The notes: generated by a model not told the origin, from the letters alone. A stretch of 64,000 nucleotides of DNA from Pyropia haitanensis (GCA_008729055.1 SDUX01000006.1:2592842-2656841); one strand, 5' to 3'; positions 33,344-44,471 are shown, counted from the first letter of the stretch. A program made the numbers and translations.

Positions 33344-34336
33344 CCGCGTGCGCGCAAACTCCGCCATCGCCCGCGGCATCGTCGCGGACATGAAGAGCCG
33401 CCGCTGCGGCCCGCGCCCCCCACGCCGCCGCGGCCCCCCCCCCCCCTCCCCCCCCCCCCCGCCCCTCCCATCCCCTCCCCCTCCTCCGCGGGCACCACCG
33501 TCGGCGGCACGGGGCAAAGGCCCCCACCTCCCCCTTCGACCACCGGCGGTACGAGTGGGGTGTGGGGGCCGCCACGGGGGAGGGCGGGGGTGTACGGCAA
33601 GGGGGGGGGGCTACCCGCGCCGCCTCCGGCGGCGGGGAGCGGCGGTGCGCCCACATTGGAGCGGTCGGGGGTGCTGGAGAGGCGGCCGCCGCCGGCGGCA
33701 GCGACGGGACAGCCCGGGGCGGGGGGGAGGGCGGGCGGGGGGAGGGGGAGCGCGGGACCGGCCAGAGGCGGCGGCGGCCACGATGGCGGTGGCGGCGGCA
33801 CCACCGCATCCGTGGAAGAGGGGAGGGCCATCACGTTTGAGGGGCGGGGGAAGGCCGCCGCTCCAGGCGCGGGCGGACCACCACGTCCAGAGGAGAGGCG
33901 AGGGCCACCAATCGATGGGGTAGGGGAAGACCACTACGTCAGGAGAAGGAGGGAGGGCCACCACGTCTATCGGAAGGAGGAGGGCCACCGCTTCGTTGTT
34001 GGGCAGCAGGGGGGAGGCCCCGACCCCGTTCATCGCCGAGTGGAGCGAAACGGGGACAGGGGCGGAGGGGGGGCGCGGGAGGTGTGCAGCGGCCGCGGTG
34101 GCCAGGGCGGCGGGGGGGGGGGAGGGGGGCGGGTGCGATGCAGCGGCCGCGGCGGCGAGGGTGGCGGGGGGGGGGGGTGGGCGGCGGGTGCGAGGCGCGC
34201 CGCGGCCTTTCGTCATCGGCCCACGAACGGCGCCACCCCCACCCCCGCGACCCGCCTGCGCCCGTCGCCTCGAGCAGGATCGTCCCCGCCCGCCCCCGTG
34301 GTGCTTGCCCGCCGCCGGGTGGAGTTGTCCCACTGA
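33344..34336 (+). CDS. hypothetical exon(s) after a strong splice acceptor
   Basis: Downstream of the acceptor at 33341-33343 the frame reads RVRANSAIARGIVADMKSRR, which looks like ordinary protein. It then becomes Pro/Gly/Arg-rich, with likely frame changes at C runs (33436-33470) to a frame containing TGGTSGVWGPPRGRAGVYGK. The part 33820-34010 is a degenerate minisatellite that encodes Arg/His-rich repeats (GRGHHV-like). No family recognised; the start and partner exons are unknown. Confidence 0.25.
   Translation, partial: PRARKLRHRPRHRRGHEEPPLRPAPPTPPRPPPPLPPPPAPPIPSPSSAGTTVGGTGQRPPPPPSTTGGTSGVWGPPRGRAGVYGKGGGLPAPPPAAGSGGAPTLERSGVLERRPPPAAATGQPGAGGRAGGGRGSAGPARGGGGHDGGGGGTTASVEEGRAITFEGRGKAAAPGAGGPPRPEERRGPPIDGVGEDHYVRRRREGHHVYRKEEGHRFVVGQQGGGPDPVHRRVERNGDRGGGGAREVCSGRGGQGGGGGGGGRVRCSGRGGEGGGGGGWAAGARRAAAFRHRPTNGATPTPATRLRPSPRAGSSPPAPVVLARRRVELSH
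33820..34010. repeat. degenerate GGGAGGGCCACCACGT minisatellite
   Basis: About six diverged, purine-rich units of about 30 bases, each with AGGGCCACCACGT-like core separated by GA-rich spacers. Confidence 0.55.
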
Positions 34337-35279
34337 AAGCGTCGGCGGCGGCGCTGACGCGGCTGCCGCTCGTCGGCGGGGCGGGGAGCTGTGGCCTGGT
34401 GGTCGGGCGGCCAGCAGACAGACCGCCAGAGGTTTCAGTTGCCGTCGCGGCTGACGCTGCCAGTGTCAGCGGACGGAACGGGTTACAGCATGTCATCGAC
34501 CAATAGGAGGCAGTATCAGAGACAAAAGCGTTTGTTCAGTACTACGTCAAGTCTGACGACAGTGTCGCAGGCTGAATTATATTTTCAAACCTCGCTGCGA
34601 TAATCGGTCGTCGCCCTGTGTGGTGGTCCCGTCTGGCGTCCGGCGACGGTGGTCGCAGGGGAGCGATTGTGTGGCGCACAGAGGTCGGCGCCCCTCGCTG
34701 CTCGTCCTCGCGAGGCTGGGGCTGCAACGCTGTCCATTTTCCAGATTGCATCAGCCCGTCTCGAAGTAGACCACCAAACAGATAGAAATTCTTCCCAGAC
34801 GAAAGCGCAGCCGTGCTTTGTGCTTCGCCGTCAAGACGACTCCGGTGCACGGACACAAAAACACGGAGTTTACCCTGTGTCTCGTCAGACACGTGCACTT
34901 TTCTGGCTGCCGTCAAGATGAGGCCTTACGCGTTGGACGACGCGAAGTCGACCGTGTCGGGTTCGGGCACGTGTTCATACCCTCGTCGAGTGGGTGTGGT
35001 CAGTTACGCTCTCCGCCAGCACAGTGGTATTAAAACCGTGTGCCGTGGAAAACGCAAATCGGACCAGTTTTCTGCAACAGGAAGTCAAGATGTGGCCCTC
35101 AGGGGGTCAACAGCGCTGATTCTCGAGCTACAAGGCACATGATCGGCTGTAGCTCCAGAGTGCAAGTGTCGGTCACAGCGTGAGGCACAGAGAATGAGTC
35201 AGGAGCATCATACGGACGCACCGCACAGGGAGCTGTGCTGACCGATGCTTGGGCTTCTCCAGTATTCGAAGGGGGGCTT
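34337..35279. other. intergenic, moderate GC
   Basis: Only short frames; no repeats, TIRs or RNA genes recognised. Confidence 0.45.
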
Positions 35280-35760
35280 CGAACATGTTGCAGTTTTTTT
35301 TTTCCTGTTGCAGGATCATTCTTTTCTGATGCAGGCGGGGCTGCAACAGACTTTTCAATTTCTGCCGCAGAAAGAAAAAAAAGGTGTTGCAGGAAGGCTT
35401 GAACCTGCTGCAGACAAGACCACTTCTGCAGCATCAAGTATAAAAGATGCAGCACGTGGAAACACGCCTGCAGCAGACAAGGAAAGTAGGCCGCGTTTTT
35501 GGCACCGGGTGCCTGCCCAGGAGCCTGCTGGGGCCTCTCTGTCGCCAATATTTCTGTCTGCTGGCTCTCTCTGCTGCAGACCTCCCGAATTCTGCACGCC
35601 GAGTATCTTTTTCTGTTGCAGCCTTCTCGCTGGTCTGCTGCACGATTCAAGAATCCTGCAGCAGAGTTTTCTGTATCTGCAACACACAAGCCGTGTGCCT
35701 GCTGCAGGAAAGGCACATTCTACAGCAGGAAAAAAAAAATCTGTTGCAGAAATGTCGCTT
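35280..35760. repeat. CTGCAG/TTGCAG-dense tract
   Basis: YTGCAG or its complement CTGCAR occurs roughly every 20 bases (more than twenty times in 480 bases). Many copies are CTGCAGCAG or TTGCAGG, separated by A or T runs. It keeps several open frames on both strands (Gln/Cys/Ala-rich) that are by-products of the motif. Confidence 0.7.
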
Positions 35761-35823
35761 CTCAGAGAGAGCAAAAACAGCAAATCCGGCCTTTTGCAGA
35801 TTTCTACGGCAAACGGTTTCAAT

Positions 35824-37208
35824 AGAGAGTTTTGGCAAGTAATCCGACGGTCGCTTTCGACTGTATCTCGACGGAATCTGGAAAGAGTCGAGATACCGTA
35901 TTTTTTCTACCGTCGCGGACTCGAACGAGTTTTGGCAGGTAACTTTCCTGTAACGCGACAGTCCTGTACATGAACGGAACAGAAGGCGAGGCGCGCCACC
36001 ACCAAGGCAGTGACGCAGCACGTCGTTGCGATCGCTTCCACCAGTGGGATGCCACAGCCGGCGCGGCTTCTTGGTCGCCGATTCAGGGACCCCACCTGTG
36101 AAGATCAGGACCCAAGGCAATTCGACTTACCTTGCCGTACCACATGGCAGGTTAAGTTGGACCTGGCTGCTTACGCAGCCGGTCGGGAAGATATGATTGT
36201 TGAGAGATCGTGGTGTGGCCAGATACGGGGGGCGTTTGCCGCCCCGCTCGTGCGGCCGGGAAGGAGACGGTACACCACTGCTGGTGTCTCGGGCGGCCGG
36301 CCGACGACCGGAGCTGAGTGCGGACGGTGCCTGCGGCCACAACCGCTTGAGCAGCCCGGTGGCAGCACCAGCCCCTGCAGGCGCTGTGGCGTGGCTCCGG
36401 CTGACGATACCGCTGCTGGGGGCTGTTGGCCATCCCCCCCCCTAGGCTTAGTCTGAGAGCGTCCTGAGAGCAGTCGCGTGTGGAGGCTCGATTGAGAGGA
36501 GAGTGGGGGGGTTCTTGAGGTGTGCCAGTCGCCGCCGCGGGCGTCCGACTGGCTTTGCTTGTCGTCTTTGCTCTTTCATGTAAACCACATTCTTGGACTG
36601 TGCCGATCACGCGGCGCTTCACGAGTGTGCTACAGGGTACGATTACGCGGCCCTGAAGGAGCTACGACCTGTTACCGACGCTTCACTGTGACACGCACCC
36701 CATACTTCCCACACCACCAGTAGACGGCCGGTCCCGCCTCGAGGACGCAGACGACGCATCCTCTGCAGGTGCGGTAGGGCTCGGGGATGACATATTCGGC
36801 ACGACGTGGAGGCAGCACAAGGCCAACAAAGGGGGGAGGGTGGGTGCAAGGGGCTGGGAAAATGGCGCGCAACATGACAACGATCGGCCCGCTTGGCCAA
36901 GCCCACTGACACCACGGACAGACCACCTGTCCCTCAGCGCCAGCCAAGCTGCGTCCAATGTACCAGAAATGGTTGTACCGGCATATGGCGGCCCAAATCA
37001 CCCGCCTATGGGGCCTCGCACGCGCGACACGTGGCTGAATGGTACAGCTTTTCTTCAACACGATCCACCGGGGCCCGACTGTACATCCCGAGAATACCGT
37101 CGGGGACGGTCGGAAAATCCTGTATCTCGACGGTAGCTCTGAAACGTGGCGCAAGGTACAGTCGAGATACCGTCGAAACAACAGTCGAGTTACTTGCCAA
37201 AACTCTCT
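35824..37208. mobile_element. 1.4-kb MITE-like element
   Basis: Inverted ends begin AGAGAGTTTTGGCAAGTAA, with further imperfect inverted similarity (TTTCGAC, GTATCTCGAC) for about 60 bases. The repeated internal word CGAGATACCGT occurs at both ends, and a second internal GAGTTTTGGCAGGTAAC lies at about 35929. AAT flanks both ends (35821-35823, 37209-37211), a 3-bp target duplication; TA with a one-base-shorter repeat is the alternative. No transposase seen. Confidence 0.75.
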
Positions 37209-37340
37209 AATACCACTGTGCAGCCCGTCACCTGCCTCGCCTGCTTTCCCGCCACCCTTGCACCCTGCTTTTCTGGCCGTCCGTGGTGCCTGCCGCCGCC
37301 CCCTTCCCCCCCCTACCCCCCTCTTTGCCGGTGCTCGATC

Positions 37341-37568
37341 ATGTGGTCGGCGGCGGTCCGACGCGCAGCCCTGGTGGCCGCCCGGCCAGGGGGGTGGGCG
37401 CGGCCCGGGGCCATCCTCTATGGCACGCCCGCGGGCGGCGGCGTCGGTGGTGGTCTGACCCGGACGCGGCACCCCGCTGGGGTCACTACTGTTGTGGCAG
37501 GCGGGCGGCGGTTCCAGCTTGCCATGACCCAGGACGTGGCTCCGCGAACGTCATTGACGGCGCATGGA
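37341..37568 (+). CDS. possible first exon, presequence-like
   Basis: The frame starts MWSAAVRRAALVAARPGGWA, a basic, Ala-rich N-terminus resembling a mitochondrial presequence, and ends ...MTQDVAPRTSLTAHG before a donor-like GTAGGT at 37569. It follows a short pyrimidine-rich stretch. It may splice to sequence around 37790 and belong to the large gene at 38088, or be independent. Low confidence. Confidence 0.3.
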
Positions 37569-38087
37569 GTAGGTTTTTTTGTTGTGGGCTGCGGGGAGGG
37601 GAGGAGGAGGCAGCCGCCGCGGGGACTGAGTGGCGCGTCTGGTGGGGGCGTGACGTGCTGGTTTTTTGTCTGACACGGCTGCGTGCATGTATTTTTTTGC
37701 CTCGACTGTGCCGGTTGGTGCGGGTCCATGCCCCTGCTGCCGGATGCCCTGGACGCCCGCCTGTATTGCGGACGCCGCGGGTAGACGTTTGGGGTGACGA
37801 TCGTGCCCCAGCAGGACCGCTGCGGTGGGCTGTCCACGGGCGGTCACCCCTGGATCTGGCGCCCCCCACGGGGCCAGCGTGGAGCCGGCGCCGCCTTTGC
37901 GTGGACATCCTCCCTCCCTCGTGGCTGGTTCTACCAGACGGGCCGCGCATCCCTGTGCGGCACCCGGCCTGCTGGCGTCGTCGCCTCGGCGAGGCGGTCG
38001 GCGTTGCGTTGTTGGGCATCCCACCCGCCTGGCCCGGCTTGGCGGCGTGCGGCATGGGGTGCCCCCACCACTGTGCCGCCCCCGTCC

Positions 38088-40958
38088 ATGAGCGGGGACA
38101 GTGTGGGGGAATCCGGCACGAAGCTGCGCCCGACGTACGCGGAGCAGCCCGAGGACCCGGCATTGGCAGACTACTGGAAGGAGACCATCCTGTTGATGGA
38201 CTTCATTGATGCCACGTCCCAGATTGCCGATGAGGCGCTCGAGGCGGGCGGCGGCAGCGGCAACTCGCTCTACGAAACCCAGTTGGCCGTGTCGCAGGAC
38301 GGCAACACTCTCGCCATCGACGTCGTGAACATCGCGACCGCGTCCGTCCTGAGCCGCTGCTCTCGCTTGTCCTCTTGCGCGCTGCCGGCGCTGAAGCTGG
38401 TGCAGCTGTGGAGGTGGACCTTGTTGGTGAAGGTGCGAGGCTTGAGAGAGGCCGGCTTGTCTGTGAGTTCGCGGCTCCGTTCGCCCGAGTGCTCCGCGGC
38501 AGAGAGAAAGCGTCTTTCCTCCACTGCCTCGCTCGTGCTGGACTTCGTCAAACGGCTGGTACCCTACCTGAACTCCCTGTTGCCTCTTCAAGATCGGTTG
38601 CGGCAGCTGTTTGCGGCGGACTACCCAGTTGCGGCGATGCTGAACGATCATGGGGCGCTCCTCTCGGCGGGTCATCAACGCTCGGCGGGCAGTGTGCTGA
38701 CGACGTTTCCGGCGAGGGAGGAGGACCTGACCATCCCGCGCGACGTCGAGGTGGTCCTGACCTGTGCGCACCTGTCAAGGCTGGAGCCGCTGACGGGCAC
38801 CCGAGCTGCCTGGTACCTGGTGTCTTCCCCGGGCATGGGTAAGACGCACTTCCTGGAGGACCTCTCGATGGTGTTGGGGGCTCTGCGCGACAGCCGGTAC
38901 GCTGAAGCCGCGGCGCGCGCCAACCTGGCCTCCTGGGAGAACATCGTCTCGGACCTGGAGGGCACCCGCTTGTGCTCTGTGTCGTTTAATGGTGCATCCG
39001 TGTGGGGCGCGCAGGACGAGAAGTTCTTGACGGACGTGGCTGCTGATCCAAACAAGGCCTTGCTCCCTGTCTACCTACGTGTGCTGTGGTGCCTGCGCTG
39101 TGCGGGGCGGACCTGGGACTGGTTTGTTAAACAAGTCCACGAGCTCTTGACCGTCAACCCGAGCCTCGTCGACACCATCATCAACGAGGCTGGGCGCGCG
39201 CTGACTGAGGAACCTACTATTGCGGCCATCGAGGAGCTGAACAAAGTGACGCCGTTTACAGTGCGTACTGCCGAGACGAGCCCGGCGGAGCGCATGAGCG
39301 GCCTGACCTCGACCGACCCCACCGAGTCGTCGGCCCCCCGCACTGCCTCCCTGACGAACGTGTACCGTCACGAGGTGTGCACCTGGACAAGGCTGGAGGG
39401 CGTCAATGTGCTCCTGACGGCGCCGTTTCCGGGGCTGGTGTTGGCGGAAGTGCGGAAGCTGATGTCCAAGGAGCAGAGTGCCGCCCTCGACGTCGAGGTT
39501 GCCCAGTTGCTGCGGGCAGCGCCAGCCAGCATTAAGATGCAAAGCCTGCTGCTCACCTCCTTGTCCAGCGGCAGGAAGGGCTCTCCCTATTTCCTCCTAC
39601 CCGCTGCCGAGATTGGCTTCCTGGACGTGGACCAGATTGCGGACGTCTACTTCCTCCCCCTCTTCCGGGACGCGGTCGTGATCCGCACGTCGCAGGCGTG
39701 GCGCTCGTCTTTCGAGCAGCCTCCCAACTTGTCGGCTCGTGCCTTTGCCAGGCTGAGCTGTGGTCACCCTCGGAGCGCAGCTCTGTTGTTGCGGAGTCTG
39801 CGAGGGGTCTCTGCGTCCTGCTCGGTGTGGTCTTCTGTCGTCAAGCCTGCTGGCGTCCTCCTGTCGCAGAACCTGCCCCTGTCCAAGTTTTTGTCTGATC
39901 TTCTGGTCGTGCCTGCCATCCTTCTTGCGGCGTTGCACAACTGCACGCTCGACACCGAGCAGCCGCTCGTCGTGGGCGTCAACGTGCCCGGTTTGGCTTT
40001 CAAGTCCTGGGACGACGTTGTCTCGTACAACGTGCTGGTGGGTGCCGTCCAGGCATCTGACGGCAAGTTTGAGAACCCGTGCATGCCGTCGCTCTTCCTC
40101 ATCGGGCTTGTGGCCCAGTGGAAAGCCGTATCTACCATTGAGGCCGACGCGACGGCGACCGAGTTCCTGCGGTTGGAGGGTGTGTTCGACGCCTTGTCCG
40201 AGATGCTTGACGCCGCTGACAAGGCTGGAGCCGCGTCTCGGGTCTGGGAGGTCGTGTCCCTGTATGCCGATGTGGCCCTGACCCGCCTGCGCGCTGCCGC
40301 GCCCGCATGGACTACCTCGTCGCCAGGTGTGTCTCTACCTCACGACTACCGGTCGGTCACCCTGACGCAGTTGTACCCGGGGAGCACGGCCGTCTACTCT
40401 GCTGGTGAGCGGCCTCTCCTAGACAAGGTTCTACTCAACGCTGTGCCCGATGCCGTGGTGGTCAATGAGGACGAGGCTACCAACACAGTCCTTGCGATCC
40501 TGGAGCGCGACGCTGCAGAGCTGGCATCCACCGTGTTCAAGTGCACACCAGAGCATGCCGGCTTCGACTCGATCAAGTTTTTGCGTCGCAGCGGTGCTGC
40601 CGACGAGGTGAAGAAGGAGGACCTCGTAGCCGTCTGCAAGTCGGCCAAGATCACCGGGAATGCAGGCTCCTACTTCAACCTGGATGAGCATGTGCGCAAG
40701 AGCCTGCCGCTTATGGAGAAGGTCTTTGGGAAGTGGTGGGACCAGTGGAAGGGGCGCGTCGTCCTGGTTGTGGAAACCAACCTGAAGATTGCCAAGAAGC
40801 CGGCGCACCGGCTAACCAAGGAGGAGGGCACGATGGTGATCGTCATTGGGGTGAACGACCACCAGGCTGTCTATGGGAGGACGCTGAGCGGCTTGATGGT
40901 TGATGGGCCGTCGCTCTATGATGCGAAAGTGCTGCCTCGAAGGAGAGCTCCTCTGTAG
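38088..40958 (+). CDS. large P-loop NTPase, Crinkler/RHS-like
   Basis: 956 aa, intact, with balanced codon use unlike the low-complexity host genes. A Walker A motif SPGMGKT sits at residues 247-253 (Lys252). About 570 residues later, a C-terminal region has GFDSIKF (Asp827) and LVAVCKSAK (Lys851), which could be the D and xK of a PD-(D/E)XK nuclease-like fold. A P-loop NTPase followed by a restriction-nuclease-like domain is the architecture described for Crinkler and retrotransposon-hot-spot (RHS) proteins; the link is by layout, not by a clear sequence match. ATG 38088 gives MSGDSVGESGTKLRPTYAEQ; the frame is open upstream to 37794 but reads poorly there. The Walker B assignment is not certain. 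It lies beside a degenerate kinase-like frame and among transposons. Confidence 0.6.
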   Translation: MSGDSVGESGTKLRPTYAEQPEDPALADYWKETILLMDFIDATSQIADEALEAGGGSGNSLYETQLAVSQDGNTLAIDVVNIATASVLSRCSRLSSCALPALKLVQLWRWTLLVKVRGLREAGLSVSSRLRSPECSAAERKRLSSTASLVLDFVKRLVPYLNSLLPLQDRLRQLFAADYPVAAMLNDHGALLSAGHQRSAGSVLTTFPAREEDLTIPRDVEVVLTCAHLSRLEPLTGTRAAWYLVSSPGMGKTHFLEDLSMVLGALRDSRYAEAAARANLASWENIVSDLEGTRLCSVSFNGASVWGAQDEKFLTDVAADPNKALLPVYLRVLWCLRCAGRTWDWFVKQVHELLTVNPSLVDTIINEAGRALTEEPTIAAIEELNKVTPFTVRTAETSPAERMSGLTSTDPTESSAPRTASLTNVYRHEVCTWTRLEGVNVLLTAPFPGLVLAEVRKLMSKEQSAALDVEVAQLLRAAPASIKMQSLLLTSLSSGRKGSPYFLLPAAEIGFLDVDQIADVYFLPLFRDAVVIRTSQAWRSSFEQPPNLSARAFARLSCGHPRSAALLLRSLRGVSASCSVWSSVVKPAGVLLSQNLPLSKFLSDLLVVPAILLAALHNCTLDTEQPLVVGVNVPGLAFKSWDDVVSYNVLVGAVQASDGKFENPCMPSLFLIGLVAQWKAVSTIEADATATEFLRLEGVFDALSEMLDAADKAGAASRVWEVVSLYADVALTRLRAAAPAWTTSSPGVSLPHDYRSVTLTQLYPGSTAVYSAGERPLLDKVLLNAVPDAVVVNEDEATNTVLAILERDAAELASTVFKCTPEHAGFDSIKFLRRSGAADEVKKEDLVAVCKSAKITGNAGSYFNLDEHVRKSLPLMEKVFGKWWDQWKGRVVLVVETNLKIAKKPAHRLTKEEGTMVIVIGVNDHQAVYGRTLSGLMVDGPSLYDAKVLPRRRAPL

Positions 40959-41041
40959 CGTCCCTCGAGGTGCGCCCGCTGTGACGGCCACGGGGTGGAC
41001 GGGGAGGCCTAGAGGGTGCTGCTGGCGGCGGTGACCACCGA

Positions 41042-41350
41042 ATGGGGGCCACCTCGTCCCACTCTCCCCGCCGCCGACGCAGACTGGACGCCGCCGCCGC
41101 CGGCCGTGCAGTGGCCGGCGTGAGCCCACCTGGGATGGGTCACCCCGCTCTTGGGTGGACCTTTTTCGCTATCGCCCCTGACGTGGCCGTGCTGGACGGA
41201 GGACGTCAAGATGTGCTGCTGCCTGCTGGCGGGGCGGGCGTCGCAGCTGCCTCCCCGCTCTGGTACAGGGCCTGCCGGTTGGTCCCCTTCCGGTCGAGCC
41301 CGCCACGAGGAGCGGGGTGTCCCTCGCGGGGACCGACGAGTTGCGCATGA
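41042..41350 (+). CDS. hypothetical short frame, possible exon of the kinase-like unit
   Basis: Contains GWTFFAIAPDVAVLDGGRQD then VLLPAGGAGVAAASPLWYRA, which reads as ordinary protein. No family recognised. It may be an upstream exon of the frame at 41403-42026. Confidence 0.25.
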   Translation: MGATSSHSPRRRRRLDAAAAGRAVAGVSPPGMGHPALGWTFFAIAPDVAVLDGGRQDVLLPAGGAGVAAASPLWYRACRLVPFRSSPPRGAGCPSRGPTSCA

Positions 41351-41402
41351 CGGTGCTGCTAGCCGCCCCTCTTTCTGACCCGCCTCTTGCGGATGGTGCG
41401 GT

Positions 41403-42026
41403 TTGACCTGGCCCGCAGTGCTGGCCCACACGGGCGCAACCGCAGATCCAGGGTGGTTGGATCTGCTGGGCCGGCGGCGCCCCTCAGTGGACATGTGCTC
41501 TCGCGCGCAGGTGACGTCGGCGCGGAAGGTGGACTGGCTGCTAGCGGTGGGCTACGGGGACTTCTGCGCACACTGGCTGGTGGGTGACGCTCGGGGGTTT
41601 TGAGAGCGGCTGCCGCGCTGGCGTCGCCCCGTGCGACCGCCACGGATGACCCACCGCCGTCCGGTTGAGACGAGGATGAGCTGCCGGCCACCCTTTGGGA
41701 GGACCTCCTTCCTCGCGCTGCGGCTGCGTGATGCGCTGGGCGGGGCCACGCGGGTGCGGCTGGGGCACCACGACCTGCACGGCGGCAACGTGCGGCGCGC
41801 CCTCAACGGCACGGTGCGTGCGATGGACTGGCCCTATGCGGTTGTCATCCACCCCTACCTGGAGCCCCTCGTGAGGACACGAGTGCTCTGGGTGTATACC
41901 TGCGGGGGCTGGGCGTGTACGCGTGGTGCGACGCTGTGGCGTGGATGTGCGAAGTGTTGGGAACGCGCCGCTGGCGCACTTGTAAAACCGCCCCTTGATG
42001 TCAGGGTGGGGGAGCGGTCACCGTAA
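41403..42026 (+). pseudogene. APH/protein-kinase-like fragment
   Basis: In one frame, interrupted by TGA at 41601-41603: WPAVLAHTGATADPGWLDLL, KVDWLLAVGYGDFCAHWLVG, then, after the stop, LALRLRDALGGATRVRLGHH, DLHGGNV and MDWPYAVVIHPYLEPLV. HHDLHGGNV resembles the catalytic loop HxDxHxxN of aminoglycoside-phosphotransferase and related kinases, and MDW the metal-binding DW that follows. The N-lobe is not recognisable. The stop, or an intron at the nearby GGTGGGTGA, means that the unit is broken or spliced. Kinase domains are known partners of Crinkler-type proteins, so the position after 38088-40958 is suggestive. Confidence 0.4.
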
Positions 42027-42688
42027 CAATGAAAAAAGAACCTTTAGTGCCTTGCCCCCTTGATGGGGTGCTGTGCTCGTTGCACATTGTCAGGGGCAGA
42101 GGGGCTGGCGTGGGAGAGGCCCCGCTGCACCTGTGGCGTCGCCCCCCCCCGGCCCGCCCGACTACGGTCCCCCCGGTCAGGCGGCGAGCTTCCCGCCAGA
42201 CGGCGACACACACCCCCCGCCGTCGCCCGCCGCCGCCACTGCCGCCACCGCCGCCGCCGCCTTCTCTCCGCGGCAGCCCCTTGCGGGGGGGGCGTCATGG
42301 CGCGCAGGCCCCCCCCGCCCCCCAGGCATGACTACCCCCACCTCCCCCCCGTACAGCACCACCGCCGACCCCGCCCCGACCCGCCACACCCGCCCCCGTC
42401 AGCGACCACCACCAGCAGCCGCCGCGGGCGGCGGCGGCCGCCGCTGGGCGGGCCGCCACCCACCCCCCCCCCGCCGCCAATGGGCCCGCCACCACCGCCG
42501 CCGACCCCGTCGAGCCCGCCGCCCCCTTTTTGGGGTGCCCAGCCGCCCACCCCTACCGCCCCCCCAGTGGAGGGGCGTCGCCGCCCCCTTCGGGACTGAA
42601 AGCGCGAGGTCCACCCCGGAGACGACACCCCCACCGCCCGGCACCGCATCAGCAGGCCCAACCGGCTGGGGGGCGGCCCAGCGAATGG

Positions 42689-42719
<31 letters not shown>

Positions 42720-43642
42720 CGCAACCGCAGCCGTCGGGGACGGCCCTGCCATGGCGGCTGCGGGGTGGCCATGGCGACTCCCCTCGCTCCGCCCCAGACG
42801 CAAGGAGGGCGGGGTGGGACGGGGCCCGCCGCGGCAACCACCACCTCCCCGCGGCAGGCGGGGGAAGGGACGCCCCCGGTGGCGGCCCCGGCTAGAGGAG
42901 CTCCCCCGGGCCCCTTGGCGGCGGCCCCGGCCAGAGGTGCTTCCCCAGCGCTCTCCCCGCGGCCGCGGGGAGGGCGGCGCGTTTCGTAGGGGAGGCCCAG
43001 GTGCGCTGCCACCCCCCGCACGGCAGCCTCCTTGCTCAGCCCTTGCGCCGGAGAGAGGACGCGGGGCAGGACGGGGGAGGGGGGGCAGACGCGAGGAGGG
43101 AGGCCTGGTTCTTGGTGGCATCCGCCGAGTAAAGGAAAAGGGGGATGGGGGGGGGGGGTGCCGCGGGCGGCAGGGGGGGGGCAACTCCCACCAGGACGTG
43201 CCGCCCACGTGTCGAGGGCGCCACCGCTGCCGCCCGCGCCTACTCGGCCGCCCCGGCCGAGGCTTGCCGCTCGGCGACGTCGGCGGCGGCGGTGCCCATC
43301 CACCCACCGGCGCCCGCACCTCCCCTCCAGCGCCCCCCAACGGGAAAAGGCGTTCGCCTCTCCCATCTGAACACCCCCCCCCCACCCCCCTCCGCCCCCC
43401 CCCACACCTCACCCCCAGCAGGTCCCCCACAACCCCTCCCCCCCCCCCCCCCCGGGACCCACCACCCCCACCCGCACAGAGAGCTTCGTGACGAGGGCGC
43501 CCCCCCCGCGAGGGCACCCCCCAGCACCGTCGCCCCACACGGGATGGCCGCGGCGCACGCCAGGTCCGCGCGACGGCCGGCCGGCCGCCCCGCCGCCACC
43601 TTCTCCCGCCCAGCGACGGTACGGTTAGGCGGGCTCCGTGGA
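42027..43642. other. GC-rich interval before the duplicated blocks
   Basis: C- and G-run-rich DNA with no recognisable gene. A short Lys/Asn-coding spot (AATGAAAAAAGAACC) occurs at 42027-42042. The left breakpoint of the FIP1 duplicate is at 43643. Confidence 0.5.
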
Positions 43643-43803
43643 CCGCCCGGCGGCGGCATGGCCGCGAGCATCTCGAGCATGCCCGGCGGCATTGGCGGCA
43701 TGCCGGGCGGCAGCGGCGGCATGCCGGGCGGCATGCCCGGCAGGCCGCTGCTGCTGCCGCCGGGGCCGCCGCCGGGGCCGCCGCCGCCGCCGCCGCCGCC
43801 GGG

Positions 43804-43838
<35 letters not shown>

Positions 43839-44109
43839 GGCCGCCGCCGCGGTCGTCGCCGCCGCCCGGGGGCGGCTCAAAGCGGCTGCCGCGGCGGCCG
43901 CCGCGCCCCCCCTCGTCGCGCCCCCCCCCCGGCTTGCGGTCGTCCTCCCCCCCTCCCCCCCCACCCATGGGGCGTCCCGCCCCCCCCCCCCACGGGGGCC
44001 GACGCCCAGCTTCCCCCCCCCCCCGCCGCCCGTCAAAGACAGCGTCACGTCATCCCGCCGGTACGACGACGGCGGCGGGGACGAGGATGGCGGCGGCGGT
44101 GGCGGCGGG

Positions 44110-44151
<42 letters not shown>

Positions 44152-44432
44152 ACGCCCGGCATGCCCGCAAGGCTGCCGCCGGCGCTGCCGTGCGGGCCGC
44201 TGACGGCGGCGGCGGCGGCAGCGCCGCCGCCGGGGCCGCCGCCGCTGCCGCCGGGCGCGATCATCCCAAACATCCCCGGCGGGGGCGGAATCCCGCCGGG
44301 CGGCAGCGGCAGGCCCGGCGGGTAGAGCCCCCCCGGGGGGGGCCGCATGCCGGGCAGCAGCATGCCGGGCGGCAGCGGCGGGTACCCGCCGGGGGGGGCG
44401 CCGCCAGGCCCACCCCCGCCGCGGTGGCCCTT

Positions 44433-44471
<39 letters not shown>

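Noticed and set aside
36200..36700. Short frames inside the 1.4-kb MITE-like element
   Set aside because: No domain, no conserved length and no transposase motif; likely chance frames.
41888..41900. GTGTATACCTGCG shared with the foldback subterminal motif at 24690
   Set aside because: A single 13-base match without neighbouring motifs or ends; not enough for a second foldback element.
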